NCBI GenBank assembly: GCA_024637035.1
Contig: JAGXFW010000016.1
Location: 62,001 to 126,000 of the forward strand
Length of the DNA stretch: 64,000 nucleotides
Source: Actinomycetes bacterium
Lineage (GTDB): Bacteria > Actinomycetota > Thermoleophilia > RBG-16-64-13
Reading direction: 5' to 3'
The position numbers and the translations under genes are program-made. A model generated the notes under the pieces. It did not search any database. It had not been told where the DNA came from and was given only the letters and a program-made list of their open reading frames with translations. This document shows, piece by piece, positions 9,379-17,430 of this stretch (its first letter is position 1; every line of letters begins with the position of its first letter).

Positions 9379-10200
9379 TCAGCGAGAGGGATCTGGCGGG
9401 ATGCCGTCCTGATCGACCATGTTCTGTCTCAGGACTTCGATCGACTTACGGATCAGTCTGGACACGTGCATCTGCGAGATCCCCACGCGGGCGGCGATCT
9501 GGGTCTGGGTCATCCCTTCGAAGAACCGCAGATGGAGGATGAGACGTTCACGTTCGTCGAGACGAGCCATCGCGGGCGCCAGATATCTCCGTTGCTCGAC
9601 CAACTTGTACTCGTCGTCCTCACGCCCGAGGTAGTCGAGCAGCTCGAGTGAATCCTCATCGTCTGGCGATCCGCTCGAGAAAAGGGACAGAGAGTTGTAG
9701 GCTCTGCCGCTTTCGAGAGCCTCAAGTACCTCTTCTTCCGAAACGGCGCACGCTTCAGCGAGTTCGGCGATGGTTGGAGACCGGTTGAGTTCCACCGTGA
9801 GCTGCTCGATGATCCGGTTGAGGCGGATGTTCAGGTCCTGGAGGGCACGTGGCACCTTGACCGCCCAGCCCTTGTCTCGGAAGTAGCGCTTGATCTCACC
9901 CAGGATGGTGGGAGTCGCGTAGGTGGAAAGTTCGACGCCTCGTTCGATATCGAAGCGATCGATCGCCTTGATCAAGCCTATGGACCCCACTTGTATGAGG
10001 TCTTCCACCGGCTGCCCACGCGAAGAGAAGCGGCGCGCGAGACTGCGAACGAGTGGCAGGTAGCGCGTGATCAACTCCGCTCGCGCGGCACCGTCTGCCT
10101 CACGATGGATGCGGCGAAGCAGTTCCTTCTCCGGGGCGTTCGCGGTGCGCGCCTGGAGGGGCAGCTGTGTGGTGTTCGAGTGTGCTGAGCCGATGTCCAC
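9379..10200 (-). CDS. SigB/SigF-type alternative RNA polymerase sigma factor
   Basis: Sigma-70 family protein of group 3 (stress/sporulation type). Seen: region 2 with the DLIQVGSIGLIKAIDRFD core-binding helix, the region 3 segment, and the region 4 helix-turn-helix (MTQTQIAARVGISQMHVSRL). No region 1.1, so it is not the primary sigma factor. I choose the GTG at 10200, eight bases after the stop of the anti-sigma gene, with AGGGG between them, giving 273 aa. An open frame continues upstream inside the anti-sigma gene. Context (DUF948, YtxH, RsbW-like) argues for general stress control; target promoters cannot be read here. Confidence 0.92.
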   Translation of the reverse strand: MDIGSAHSNTTQLPLQARTANAPEKELLRRIHREADGAARAELITRYLPLVRSLARRFSSRGQPVEDLIQVGSIGLIKAIDRFDIERGVELSTYATPTILGEIKRYFRDKGWAVKVPRALQDLNIRLNRIIEQLTVELNRSPTIAELAEACAVSEEEVLEALESGRAYNSLSLFSSGSPDDEDSLELLDYLGREDDEYKLVEQRRYLAPAMARLDERERLILHLRFFEGMTQTQIAARVGISQMHVSRLIRKSIEVLRQNMVDQDGIPPDPSR

Positions 10201-10208
10201 GGGCGCCC

Positions 10209-10613
10209 CTACCGGAGGAGCTTCCGCAACTCGAGAGCGAAGCCGCCCGAGTCGAGATCCCGCACCACATACCGATCGACGAGTGGGCTCAGAAACAAGC
10301 AGATATCCAGGCATCGATCAGCAGCGTCGGCCGAAACCGAGCCCTCGACCAAGGTATGGTAGAGATCGGGATCGGAGAGCGGCGATATGACTATCTCCAG
10401 CGCATCCTCCTGGAGAGTCACCGTCAGCGAAAGATCGCCAGTGGAGTGGCGGTCTTCCAGGATCACGTTATCGACTGCGAGCTGCAGATCGTCAAGTGCT
10501 TCCAGCGAGAGGTCGCGCCGAGTCGCTATGCCGCCGAGCAGCATGTTGAACAGGGGATAGTACTCCGGGGCACGCGGCGTGGTGAGAGAAACCGTGTCTG
10601 AGAGAGTTGGCAT
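10209..10613 (-). CDS. RsbW/SpoIIAB-like anti-sigma factor (ATP-binding fold)
   Basis: A 134-aa protein with the size and overall pattern of a GHKL ATPase-fold anti-sigma factor. It has a SLEALDDLQLAVDNVI helix like the N-box helix of RsbW, followed by alternating strands (DLSLTVTLQEDALEIVISP). The N and G boxes look degenerate, so ATP binding and kinase activity are uncertain. Its position directly before the SigB-like gene supports the assignment as its cognate inhibitor. No anti-anti-sigma (RsbV) gene is in the window. ATG start; the upstream site is weak. Confidence 0.75.
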   Translation of the reverse strand: MPTLSDTVSLTTPRAPEYYPLFNMLLGGIATRRDLSLEALDDLQLAVDNVILEDRHSTGDLSLTVTLQEDALEIVISPLSDPDLYHTLVEGSVSADAADRCLDICLFLSPLVDRYVVRDLDSGGFALELRKLLR

Positions 10614-10620
10614 GGCGGCA

Positions 10621-10636
10621 GACCGGGATCCCGGTC
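10621..10636. promoter_or_regulatory. Perfect 16-bp palindrome before the anti-sigma gene
   Basis: GACCGGGATCCCGGTC reads the same on both strands and lies between the end of the anti-sigma gene's start region (ATG at 10613) and the stop of the YtxH-like gene. It could be an operator or an RNA hairpin limiting anti-sigma translation. There is no independent support. Confidence 0.3.
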
Positions 10637-10637
10637 T

Positions 10638-10886
10638 TCAGGCCCGCTCGTTGAGACGCTTCTCGATCTCCGTCTGCTTCTCGGCAGCCGCGCTACGCCC
10701 CGCGTCGAGTGCCTCACGGCCGCGGGTGACGATCTCTTCGAGGTAACGCTCTGCTTCAGCGGGGACCTCGGCAAGCGCCTCCGTGAGACTCTTGCCGGTT
10801 TCGCGAGAGATGCGATAGGCGAGGGCAGCCGCAGCTCCTGCAGCTGCGGTCAACGCGATAGTGAACCCGAAGGAGATCCTGCCCAT
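10638..10886 (-). CDS. YtxH-like small membrane protein
   Basis: 82 aa. The N-terminal hydrophobic helix (about residues 5-23, Ala/Gly-rich) is followed by a charged, probably coiled-coil tail (ETGKSLTEALAEVPAEAERY onward), the layout of YtxH proteins. I choose the ATG at 10886, which overlaps the DUF948 stop as TGATG and sits five bases after AAGGAG; a GTG three bases earlier is possible. In Bacillus, ytxG (DUF948) and ytxH belong to the SigB general-stress regulon; here the pair lies beside the sigma/anti-sigma genes. Molecular function unknown. Confidence 0.8.
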   Translation of the reverse strand: MGRISFGFTIALTAAAGAAAALAYRISRETGKSLTEALAEVPAEAERYLEEIVTRGREALDAGRSAAAEKQTEIEKRLNERA

Positions 10887-11260
10887 CACGACTCCTTTCG
10901 TCGTCCGGCGACGAAGGACGACATTGCTTCACCGAGACCGGCAGTGAAGCCGGCCATCTTCTTCACCGGGGTCGCGATCGCGCTCTGGAGCGCGGAGGTC
11001 GTGCTCTCGATCGTGCCCGTCAAGTGGGCGACCGAACCCGTGATCTCGTCTATCTTCCCGATCTCGGAGTTGATGCCGTCCACGGTCGTCTGAAAGCGGG
11101 TGATGATCGGCACGAACTCTCTCGCGGAATCTGTAAGGATGACAGTCAACTCCTTGAGGACCCCGGCCAAGCGAACGAGTGCGAACGTGAGTCCCCCCGC
11201 GAAGGCGAGGAAGAAGATGCCGATGGCGATCTTCATGAACGCGGACGCATCCCACTCCAT
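10886..11260 (-). CDS. DUF948 (YtxG-like) membrane-anchored coiled-coil protein
   Basis: 124 aa with one N-terminal transmembrane helix (about 9-31) and a long amphipathic helix in the DUF948 pattern (repeated hydrophobic residues in TRFQTTVDGINSEIGKIDEI). ATG start with GAGGAG seven bases upstream. First gene of the probable unit DUF948-YtxH-anti-sigma-sigma, so its promoter should lie in 11261-11415. Exact role unknown; known relatives are general-stress proteins. Confidence 0.82.
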   Translation of the reverse strand: MEWDASAFMKIAIGIFFLAFAGGLTFALVRLAGVLKELTVILTDSAREFVPIITRFQTTVDGINSEIGKIDEITGSVAHLTGTIESTTSALQSAIATPVKKMAGFTAGLGEAMSSFVAGRRKES

Positions 11261-11415
11261 ATCAGTCTCCTCGATCGGTGCGTCAATGCCGGGCGGAAGT
11301 GCCCGGGAAAGCTCCTCAGTGCAGCTTCAACTATACCATAGGGCCCCGTACCACCCGCGTCACCCTGGTTCCATGACTCGCTAGGCCGCTGGTTCCCCGG
11401 GCTCCGTCTCGCGGG
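11261..11415 (-). promoter_or_regulatory. Intergenic region with candidate promoter for the stress/alaS unit
   Basis: A minus-strand pair GTGACG - 17 nt - TATGGT lies at about 11336-11364, overlapping a second -10-like TATAGT. A six-bp hairpin (CCGGGC...GCCCGG) follows in the leader. I do not see a SigB-type promoter (GTTT / GGGWAW). No gene is evident here. Confidence 0.35.
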
Positions 11416-12885
11416 CTAGTGCGTCTCCTCTATCGACCCCGCCCGCAGCACCGCGTCCCCCTCGTATACGACGCCGGTCTGCCCCAATGCTACGCCTGAT
11501 CCGTGAGTCTTGAGCTTCAAGACCGTGTCAGCGCCCGCGCCACTGACCTCGACGGCGACCACCCCCCCGCTGGAGCGGAATTGCGCGGTTAGCGGGCCCT
11601 TCTCAAGCTTCCCGTGCTCCACCACCTGCCCGAGGCGCACCTCGGTCACCTTGAGGTCATCGCGCGTGCCGACCACTACGGTGCCGTTCGCGGCACCGAT
11701 CGCCGTGACGTACAACGGCTCCGAAGAGGAGATACCAAGACCCTTACGCTGGCCCACAGTGAATCGGAACGTACCCTCATGCGAGCCAAGGACGCGACCC
11801 TCTCCATCGACGATCGTACCTGCCCGGCGACCGAGACGGTCCGTCAGGAATCGTCGGTAATCGTCGTCTGGGATGAAGCAGATCTCCTGGCTCTCTTCCG
11901 CATCGTGGGCTTCCAAACCAGCCTCACGTGCGAGTCGCCTCACCTCGGACTTGACCAGCCCACCCAACGGGAAGACCACTCTTTGCAGTACGACAGGATC
12001 GACTCGGGAGAGAACGTAGGACTGGTCCTTGGCAGGGTCCACCCCGCGGTGCAGGCGCGGAGGTCGACCCATCATGCGGGCGTAGTGTCCTGTGGCCACT
12101 TGGGTCGCCCCGAGGCGGTCGGCCAACCCGATCAGCGCTTCGAACCGCAGAGCTGAGTTGCAGCTGACGCATGGGTTGGGCGTTCGACCGACCGCGTACT
12201 CAGCTACGAAGTGCTCGACCACTTCCTCGAAGAACCGGTGTGTGAGATCCACTGTCAGATGAGGCAAGCCGAGGTGATGAGCCATTCGCCGAGCGGCGCG
12301 GACCGTCTCGGGGCTGCAGCACCCGCTCCCCATGCTACATGACGGGTCTGCCCAGAGACGGAACGTCACGCCGGCCACCGGTTCACCGGTCTGTCTCAAT
12401 AGAAGAGCGGCAGCGGAGCTATCGACCCCTCCGCTCATGGCTACGAGGAACCCACCGGCGGCTTCCTGATCGGGAGGCAGCATCGGGAGTCCCGATGTCA
12501 CCCAGTGTTCGAGAAGGTCGTGAAGGGCATCGGCAGCCACCTCCGAACAGCCTCTCTTGTGAGGCGGCAGGTCGAGGTGCTGGGCGATCGTTTCGTGTCC
12601 GATAGCGGCTGCCTCGAGTATCGTCATGGAGGGGAGACGCGCGACGATCTCGGCCGCGGAGGCGATGGTGGCAGGGCAGCCGAAGGCTTGGAAGCGGGCC
12701 TCGACGATCCGTCCCTGTTGCAGGCGCGCGTGCATCGCAACAAGGTCTCCGCACGTATGACTGCCGGCCGAGCCCGTCGCGTCGGGATACTCGAGGATCC
12801 CGACGCGACGTGGTTCGCGAAGGTGCTCGAGCACGAGTGGACCGTACGCTCGCGGGAAGGGGTCGTGGTCTTGTGCGTGTTCCAT
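11416..12885 (-). CDS. mnmA: Fusion of a NifU/IscU-type Fe-S scaffold domain to tRNA 2-thiouridylase MnmA
   Basis: The C-terminal part (about 145-489) is MnmA, which makes s2U34 in tRNAs: PP-loop SGGVDSS (151-157), the catalytic region NPCVSCN (Cys239, Cys242) and Cys336 in SQEICFIPDDD. The first ~130 residues are an IscU/NifU-N domain with all three scaffold cysteines: Cys45 in the TCGD motif with its Asp47, Cys70 in FGCPATIASA, and Cys113 in RGCSEVAADA. Standard MnmA starts near residue 145, so the front part is an added domain in one uninterrupted frame. No cysteine desulfurase gene is nearby. Inference: Fe-S or persulfide delivery is built into the enzyme. Confidence 0.93.
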   Translation of the reverse strand: MEHAQDHDPFPRAYGPLVLEHLREPRRVGILEYPDATGSAGSHTCGDLVAMHARLQQGRIVEARFQAFGCPATIASAAEIVARLPSMTILEAAAIGHETIAQHLDLPPHKRGCSEVAADALHDLLEHWVTSGLPMLPPDQEAAGGFLVAMSGGVDSSAAALLLRQTGEPVAGVTFRLWADPSCSMGSGCCSPETVRAARRMAHHLGLPHLTVDLTHRFFEEVVEHFVAEYAVGRTPNPCVSCNSALRFEALIGLADRLGATQVATGHYARMMGRPPRLHRGVDPAKDQSYVLSRVDPVVLQRVVFPLGGLVKSEVRRLAREAGLEAHDAEESQEICFIPDDDYRRFLTDRLGRRAGTIVDGEGRVLGSHEGTFRFTVGQRKGLGISSSEPLYVTAIGAANGTVVVGTRDDLKVTEVRLGQVVEHGKLEKGPLTAQFRSSGGVVAVEVSGAGADTVLKLKTHGSGVALGQTGVVYEGDAVLRAGSIEETH

Positions 12886-12904
12886 GCTCTACCCACCGAA
12901 CATG

Positions 12905-12926
12905 CGGGCCGGCAGGCGCCGGCCCG
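12905..12926 (-). terminator. GC-rich hairpin after the lipoprotein gene
   Basis: A nine-bp perfect stem (CGGGCCGGC / GCCGGCCCG, 4-nt loop) lies 33 bp past the stop of the lipoprotein gene and 20 bp before the mnmA start. No T-run follows, so it may be a weak terminator or a leader hairpin of mnmA. Confidence 0.45.
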
Positions 12927-12958
12927 TCACATCACGTGCGAGGATCCGCGAGAGGGGT

Positions 12959-13486
12959 CTAGCGGATATTTGTCAGGTTCTGATTGAGCGTGCCCTCATC
13001 GGCGTACCCGGAGGTCACGGCCTGGATGACCCCGCGGTCGTCCACGAACGTCACTTGCGGCGGATAGTCGATCTCCAAGAGCGCGCTCAGATCCCCGTAG
13101 TCGTCGGGGAGCTTGTAGTCGAATTCGTAGAAGTCGATGTCGGCGAAACGCACCGACAAGTCGTTGAGATGCTGAAGGACGACTGAGTCGTCGGTTCCGC
13201 CGGTGACGTAGAAGGCGATCACCATGGGTGTGTGTCGTTCGACGCTCGCGCGCACCTTCTCAGGGGTGTCATCAGTAACGGCAAGCGTTGTTCCGATGAG
13301 ATGCTTGAATGCCTTGGACGGGCCTGGGGCGACGGTCGTGGTCACTTCGACGACGACGCCCGCATCCGGCGGCTGGGTCTCCTCCGTCGTGGTATCGCCG
13401 CCCCCGCAACCGACAGCGAGTGAGAGGCTGACCAGCAGGAGCATCGCTATGAGCACTACCGGAACGGCCTTACGCATTCGCTGCAT
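12959..13486 (-). CDS. Thioredoxin-fold-like lipoprotein
   Basis: 175 aa. The N terminus is a lipoprotein signal: basic start, hydrophobic core (about 8-24) and lipobox ending at Cys27 (LAVGC), then a Thr/Glu/Pro linker. The rest resembles a thioredoxin-like fold (VIAFYVTGGTDDSVVLQHL, FYEFDYKL, PPQVTFVDDRG) but lacks a CxxC, so it is not an obvious thiol oxidoreductase. Of three clustered ATGs, 13486 is six bases after GGAGG and is preferred over 13489 and 13477. It has its own promoter and long structured leader. Substrate or partner unknown. Confidence 0.8.
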   Translation of the reverse strand: MQRMRKAVPVVLIAMLLLVSLSLAVGCGGGDTTTEETQPPDAGVVVEVTTTVAPGPSKAFKHLIGTTLAVTDDTPEKVRASVERHTPMVIAFYVTGGTDDSVVLQHLNDLSVRFADIDFYEFDYKLPDDYGDLSALLEIDYPPQVTFVDDRGVIQAVTSGYADEGTLNQNLTNIR

Positions 13487-13497
13487 CATGTTCCTCC

Positions 13498-13610
13498 GGA
13501 AAAAAGAAGTGCTCCACCTTGCCGTGTCCGCATCTCCCTTGAACCTGCGTATGCAGGTGGGCGACTGTCCCCGGCGAGCTGCGCCGGCCGGGAGAACGTG
13601 CCTCCCAAGG
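13498..13610 (-). promoter_or_regulatory. Structured leader RNA of the lipoprotein gene (candidate attenuator/riboswitch)
   Basis: The 5' UTR holds three successive hairpins: 13590-13606 (GGGAG/CTCCC), 13571-13587 (CCGGCG/CGCCGG) and 13543-13558 (ACCTGC/GCAGGT). CCACCT (13555-13560) can instead pair with AGGTGG (13514-13519), which is followed by a T-rich run (13500-13508) just before the GGAGG of the gene. The two pairings exclude each other, as in an on/off switch. It matches no riboswitch class I recognise (TPP, FMN, SAM, cobalamin and c-di-GMP-I hallmarks absent). Confidence 0.45.
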
Positions 13611-13662
13611 AAAATGTGTTGGCTCAAGTTTGAGCGGATCACGCACAAGGTCGAGCGCATTA

Positions 13663-13691
13663 ACAGTACCATAGGTGTCTGATTTCGACAA
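13663..13691 (-). promoter_or_regulatory. Candidate promoter of the lipoprotein gene
   Basis: Minus-strand TTGTCG (13686-13691), 17-nt spacer, TACTGT (13663-13668). It would give a leader of about 170 nt, which contains the hairpins at 13498-13610. Confidence 0.5.
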
Positions 13692-13715
13692 AGTCGACGA
13701 CCCCCCTTCACTCCG

Positions 13716-15470
13716 CTAGCCCACCCGTATCCCGAGTTCCTGCAGCTGTGCCCTTGCGACCTCCGATGGAGCGTCCGTGAGTGGACAAGACCCACTTTGA
13801 GTCTTCGGGAAGGCGATCACCTCCCTGATCGAAGATTCACCGGCCATGAGCATCACAGTCCTGTCGAGACCGATCCCCATCCCGCCGTGTGGGGGGACGC
13901 CGAAGTCCATCGCCTCCACCAGGAAACCGAACTTCGCACGTATCTCTTCCTCCTCGAGGCCGAGAACGCGGAACACCTCGTGCTGAAGCAGAGGGTTGGA
14001 TATGCGGATCGATCCGCTGCCCAGTTCCACGCCGTTCAGCACCAGGTCGTATGCCTCGGTCCCGATCTCGAGAGGGCGGTCTCGAAGGTCACTGATTGAA
14101 TCCACACGCGGCTTCGTGAAAGGGTGATGCTGGGCCTTCAGACGGCCTTCCCGCTCATCGAACTCGAACATGGGTGGATCTACCACCCACACGAACCGCC
14201 ACCCGTCACGGGGGATCTGGAGAAGGTCGGCAAGACGGGAGCGCAGGGCGCCGAGACTCGGCTCGACCACTTGAGCGCGATCAGCCACGAACAACAAGAG
14301 ATCGCCCGGCACGGCTTCGAGACGGGCCACGAGACCGGCCATCACCTCGTCGCCGAGGAACTTCGCGATGGGAGAGCGGAGCCCTGAGTCCTCGACCCAC
14401 ACGGGAGCAAGACCCCGGGCTCCGAAGACGGCGACCTCGCCCGAGAGGTCATCGACGTCCTTGCGGGAGAAGCGCGCGCCGCCGGGCGCACGGATGCCGC
14501 GCACAACGCCGCCCAGAGCTAGGGTCTCGGCGAACACCTTGAACTCGACCCCGGCCACCAAGTCGGAGACATCGACGATCTCCATGCCGAATCGCATGTC
14601 GGGCTTGTCCGAGCCGAAGCGGCGCATACTCTCGCGGTAGGTCAAGCGAGGGAAGGGACGCGGCAGTTCCATGCCCAGTACTTCGCTGAAGGCACGGCAC
14701 ATAAGGCCTTCGACTACTCGCTGAACGTCAGCCTCGTGCACGAAACTCAACTCCAGATCGATCTGAGTGTGCTCGAGCTGTCTATCGGCTCTGAGGTCTT
14801 CATCCCTGAATGCCCGCGCTATCTGGTAGTAGCGCTCGAACCCCGCGATCATCAACAGTTGCTTGAAGAGCTGCGGAGACTGCGGCAGGGCATAGAACTC
14901 GCCGCGGCGAAGCCGGCTCGGCACGAGGAAGTCGCGGGCGCCCTCGGGAGTCGATTTCGTGAGGATCGGGGTCTCGAACTCTATGAACCCCTCGTCGTCG
15001 AAGTAGCGACGCACCGATTGGACGACCTGACCCCTCAACCTCAGGTTGTCCTGCAGGCGCTTCCGGCGAAGATCGATGTACCTGTACTTCAGCCTGAGCG
15101 TCTCATCTAGGGCCGTAGTGTCGTCGGGGGAAAAGGGCGGAGTCTTGGCCGGCGTCACTAGGTCGAGAGACTCCACCATGACTTCCACTCGACCCGTGGG
15201 CAGCTTCGGGTTCACCTGGTCCTCACCGCGCGCGACTACAGTTCCCGAGGCGGAGATCACGAACTCGCCGCGAAGATCGTGGGCGCCGACGTGGGCGTCT
15301 GCGTGTTTCTCGGGGTCGAACACGAGTTGCAGCAGACCGCTGCGGTCCCGTAGGTCGATGAAGACCAAGCCGCCGTGATCCCGGCGGCGGTTCACCCAAC
15401 CCGCTACCGTGACCTGCTCGCCGACCGTCACCTCGGTGACATCGGCACACCAGTGCGTTCTATAGCTCAT
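13716..15470 (-). CDS. aspS: Aspartyl-tRNA synthetase
   Basis: Class II synthetase charging tRNA-Asp. Seen: N-terminal OB-fold anticodon domain (TVAGWVNRRRDHGGLVFIDL), motif 2 with FRDEDLRADRQ, a GAD insertion domain, and motif 3 with the GIGLDR ATP site. 584 aa is the bacterial-type length. ATG start overlaps the hisS stop by four bases (ATGA). Whether it is discriminating or also charges tRNA-Asn depends on gatCAB, which is not in the window. Confidence 0.97.
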   Translation of the reverse strand: MSYRTHWCADVTEVTVGEQVTVAGWVNRRRDHGGLVFIDLRDRSGLLQLVFDPEKHADAHVGAHDLRGEFVISASGTVVARGEDQVNPKLPTGRVEVMVESLDLVTPAKTPPFSPDDTTALDETLRLKYRYIDLRRKRLQDNLRLRGQVVQSVRRYFDDEGFIEFETPILTKSTPEGARDFLVPSRLRRGEFYALPQSPQLFKQLLMIAGFERYYQIARAFRDEDLRADRQLEHTQIDLELSFVHEADVQRVVEGLMCRAFSEVLGMELPRPFPRLTYRESMRRFGSDKPDMRFGMEIVDVSDLVAGVEFKVFAETLALGGVVRGIRAPGGARFSRKDVDDLSGEVAVFGARGLAPVWVEDSGLRSPIAKFLGDEVMAGLVARLEAVPGDLLLFVADRAQVVEPSLGALRSRLADLLQIPRDGWRFVWVVDPPMFEFDEREGRLKAQHHPFTKPRVDSISDLRDRPLEIGTEAYDLVLNGVELGSGSIRISNPLLQHEVFRVLGLEEEEIRAKFGFLVEAMDFGVPPHGGMGIGLDRTVMLMAGESSIREVIAFPKTQSGSCPLTDAPSEVARAQLQELGIRVG

Positions 15471-16744
15471 TCTGCGCTCACTTCTGCTTTAACGACGACC
15501 TCGGTCGCCTCGGTACGTGGCAGGCGACGCTCCTCACCGGTCGCCATGTCTTTGAGAGTCACCTCTCCGGCGGCTGTCTCCTCGTCCCCCAGGATCAGAG
15601 CGAAGCGGGCTCCTCCCTTTCCGGCCTGCTTCATCTGTCCCTTGAGGCTTCGAGAAGCGTAGTCGAGTTCGGCCGCCACCCCTCTTGAACGCAGCTCATG
15701 TACCAGAGCGAAGGCCTCTCGCCGGGCAGAGTCGTTGACGGCGACCACGTATGCCAGGGGTCCACGGGTGCCGGGTAGATCGTCCCGCGAGCGCGAGAGG
15801 GCAAGAAGGATGCGCTCAACGCCCGTGCCGAAGCCGACTCCAGGCGTGGGCGGCCCGCCGATGGATTCCACCAGGTCGTCGTAGCGTCCACCACCCCCCA
15901 CTCCCGATTGGGCGCCGAGGACGGCAGACTGGAACTCGAAGGTGGTGCGGGTGTAGTAGTCCATGCCTCGCACCAGCCGGTGGTCTTCGACGTACTCGAT
16001 GCCTTGGACCACCAGATGGTCCCGCACCACCGTGTGATGCCCCTCGCAGTTCTCGCACAGATACTCCGTGAAGCGCGGGGCCGACTCCATCACGCGCACG
16101 CATCCCGGCACCTTGCAGTCGAAGGTGCGAAGCGGGTTCAGGCGCGTACGCTCGTGGCACTCCGTACAGAGGTCGGCGCGGTGATCGATGAGGAAGGCGC
16201 GCAATTCGTCCGAGTAGGTGGGGCGGCATTGTCGGCAGCCCATCGAATTGATGCGAAGTTCCACTTGGGCCAGACCGATCTCCCGATACAGGGCCGCCAG
16301 GACGCCGATGGCCTCCGCATCCAGCGCGGGAGACGTGGAGCCGAAGGCCTCGACGCCGAACTGGTAGTGTTGACGATAGCGGCCCGATTGCGGGCTCTCA
16401 TAGCGGAACATCGGCCAGTGATACCAGAGCTTCACCGGTTGCGGAAGGGTGCGCATGCCGTGCTCGACGTAGGCGCGAGCCGCAGGCGCGGTCCCTTCCG
16501 GGCGCAGGGTCATGCTCCGTCCGCCGAGGTCCGTGAACGTGTACATCTCCTTGCGCACGATGTCGGTGGATTCGCCCACACCCCTGGCGAACAAGGCCGT
16601 CTCCTCGAAGATCGGCGTGTCCAGGCGCCCATAGCCGTAACGCTGGAAGACGTCCTCGGCACACGCGACCACCCAGCGGCGCACCGCCTGCTGGTCGGGC
16701 AGGATGTCGTAGGTTCCCTTGGGCGCTGTGATCTTCTCAGCCAC
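15467..16744 (-). CDS. hisS: Histidyl-tRNA synthetase
   Basis: Class II synthetase charging tRNA-His. Seen: N-terminal APKGTYDILP, motif 2 region FRYESPQSGRYRQHYQ, the His-binding LVRGMDYYTRTTFEF, and the C-terminal anticodon domain. The start is the GTG at 16744, just before the stop of the upstream hydrolase gene (overlap 8 bp), which gives the canonical N terminus and 425 aa; an earlier start at 16789 would overlap more and add an unrelated tail. Coupled to aspS, the usual monoderm pair. Confidence 0.96.
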   Translation of the reverse strand: MAEKITAPKGTYDILPDQQAVRRWVVACAEDVFQRYGYGRLDTPIFEETALFARGVGESTDIVRKEMYTFTDLGGRSMTLRPEGTAPAARAYVEHGMRTLPQPVKLWYHWPMFRYESPQSGRYRQHYQFGVEAFGSTSPALDAEAIGVLAALYREIGLAQVELRINSMGCRQCRPTYSDELRAFLIDHRADLCTECHERTRLNPLRTFDCKVPGCVRVMESAPRFTEYLCENCEGHHTVVRDHLVVQGIEYVEDHRLVRGMDYYTRTTFEFQSAVLGAQSGVGGGGRYDDLVESIGGPPTPGVGFGTGVERILLALSRSRDDLPGTRGPLAYVVAVNDSARREAFALVHELRSRGVAAELDYASRSLKGQMKQAGKGGARFALILGDEETAAGEVTLKDMATGEERRLPRTEATEVVVKAEVSAE

Positions 16745-17372
16745 GTGGAGTGAGGCTCGACAAGAAGGGGTTATGCAGCAGTTCGTCACCTAGCGTGGTG
16801 GCCTGCATGTGGCCGGGGAAGACCTCGGTCTCGGGGGGGAATCGGTCGACGAGCCGCCGCACCGAGGCGAGCAACGTGTCGAAGTCTCCCCCCGGGAAGT
16901 CCGTTCGACCCACAGACCTATAGAAAAGAAGGTCGCCGCAGAACAGCGCCGTGCCGGCCGCGAACGTCACGTCTCCCGGGGAGTGGCCGGGGGTGGAGAC
17001 CACTTCGATCCTCATGGAGCCCACCTGGACCACGTCTCCGTCGGAAAGCACAAGATCGGGATCGCGACCCGGGATCCCGCCGAAACCGGGGAATGGGATA
17101 TAGGCATCGGGGTCGCGCAGCATCGGGATGGTGTCTTGGGCGCATCCCACGAGAGCGCCGGTGGCTTCAGCCAGCTGCGCTGCTCCGGCGAGGTGGTCGA
17201 AGTGCCCGTGTGTGAGGAGGATGTGTGAGAGACGCAGCCCGCGCTCCGTCAGCAGGTCGCCGAGTCTCTGGTGATCTCCCCCCGGGTCGATGGCGCAGGT
17301 CACGCCGTCGTCATCAGAGAGCAGATAGCAGTTGGCTTGGAGCGGACCAACGGGCACACACAGAATATTCAT
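16737..17372 (-). CDS. Metallo-beta-lactamase-fold hydrolase (glyoxalase II-like, YcbL type)
   Basis: 211-aa cytoplasmic hydrolase. The dinuclear metal motif THGHFDH is clear, with downstream His in STPGHSPGD, Asp in FCGDLLF and His in PGHM completing the site. Length and the GDLLFYRSVGRTD stretch fit the YcbL/GloB2 family of thioester hydrolases rather than true GloB, which has a longer C-terminal domain. Often found beside rel and hisS in monoderms. Substrate not inferable from sequence. Confidence 0.88.
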   Translation of the reverse strand: MNILCVPVGPLQANCYLLSDDDGVTCAIDPGGDHQRLGDLLTERGLRLSHILLTHGHFDHLAGAAQLAEATGALVGCAQDTIPMLRDPDAYIPFPGFGGIPGRDPDLVLSDGDVVQVGSMRIEVVSTPGHSPGDVTFAAGTALFCGDLLFYRSVGRTDFPGGDFDTLLASVRRLVDRFPPETEVFPGHMQATTLGDELLHNPFLSSLTPRG

Positions 17373-17430
17373 GCGGTTTCAGACCTCGTAGTAGTGGCAG
17401 GATCGAGCGTCATGATAACAGAGCGCCCGG

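Noticed and set aside
11336-11364. SigB-dependent autoregulatory promoter before the DUF948 gene
   Set aside because: Neither a GTTTAA-like -35 nor a GGGWAW-like -10 is seen; the elements look like a weak vegetative promoter.
13498-13610. Known riboswitch in the lipoprotein leader (c-di-GMP-I, TPP, SAM, c-di-AMP considered)
   Set aside because: Conserved core motifs of those classes are not present; kept only as an unclassified structured leader.
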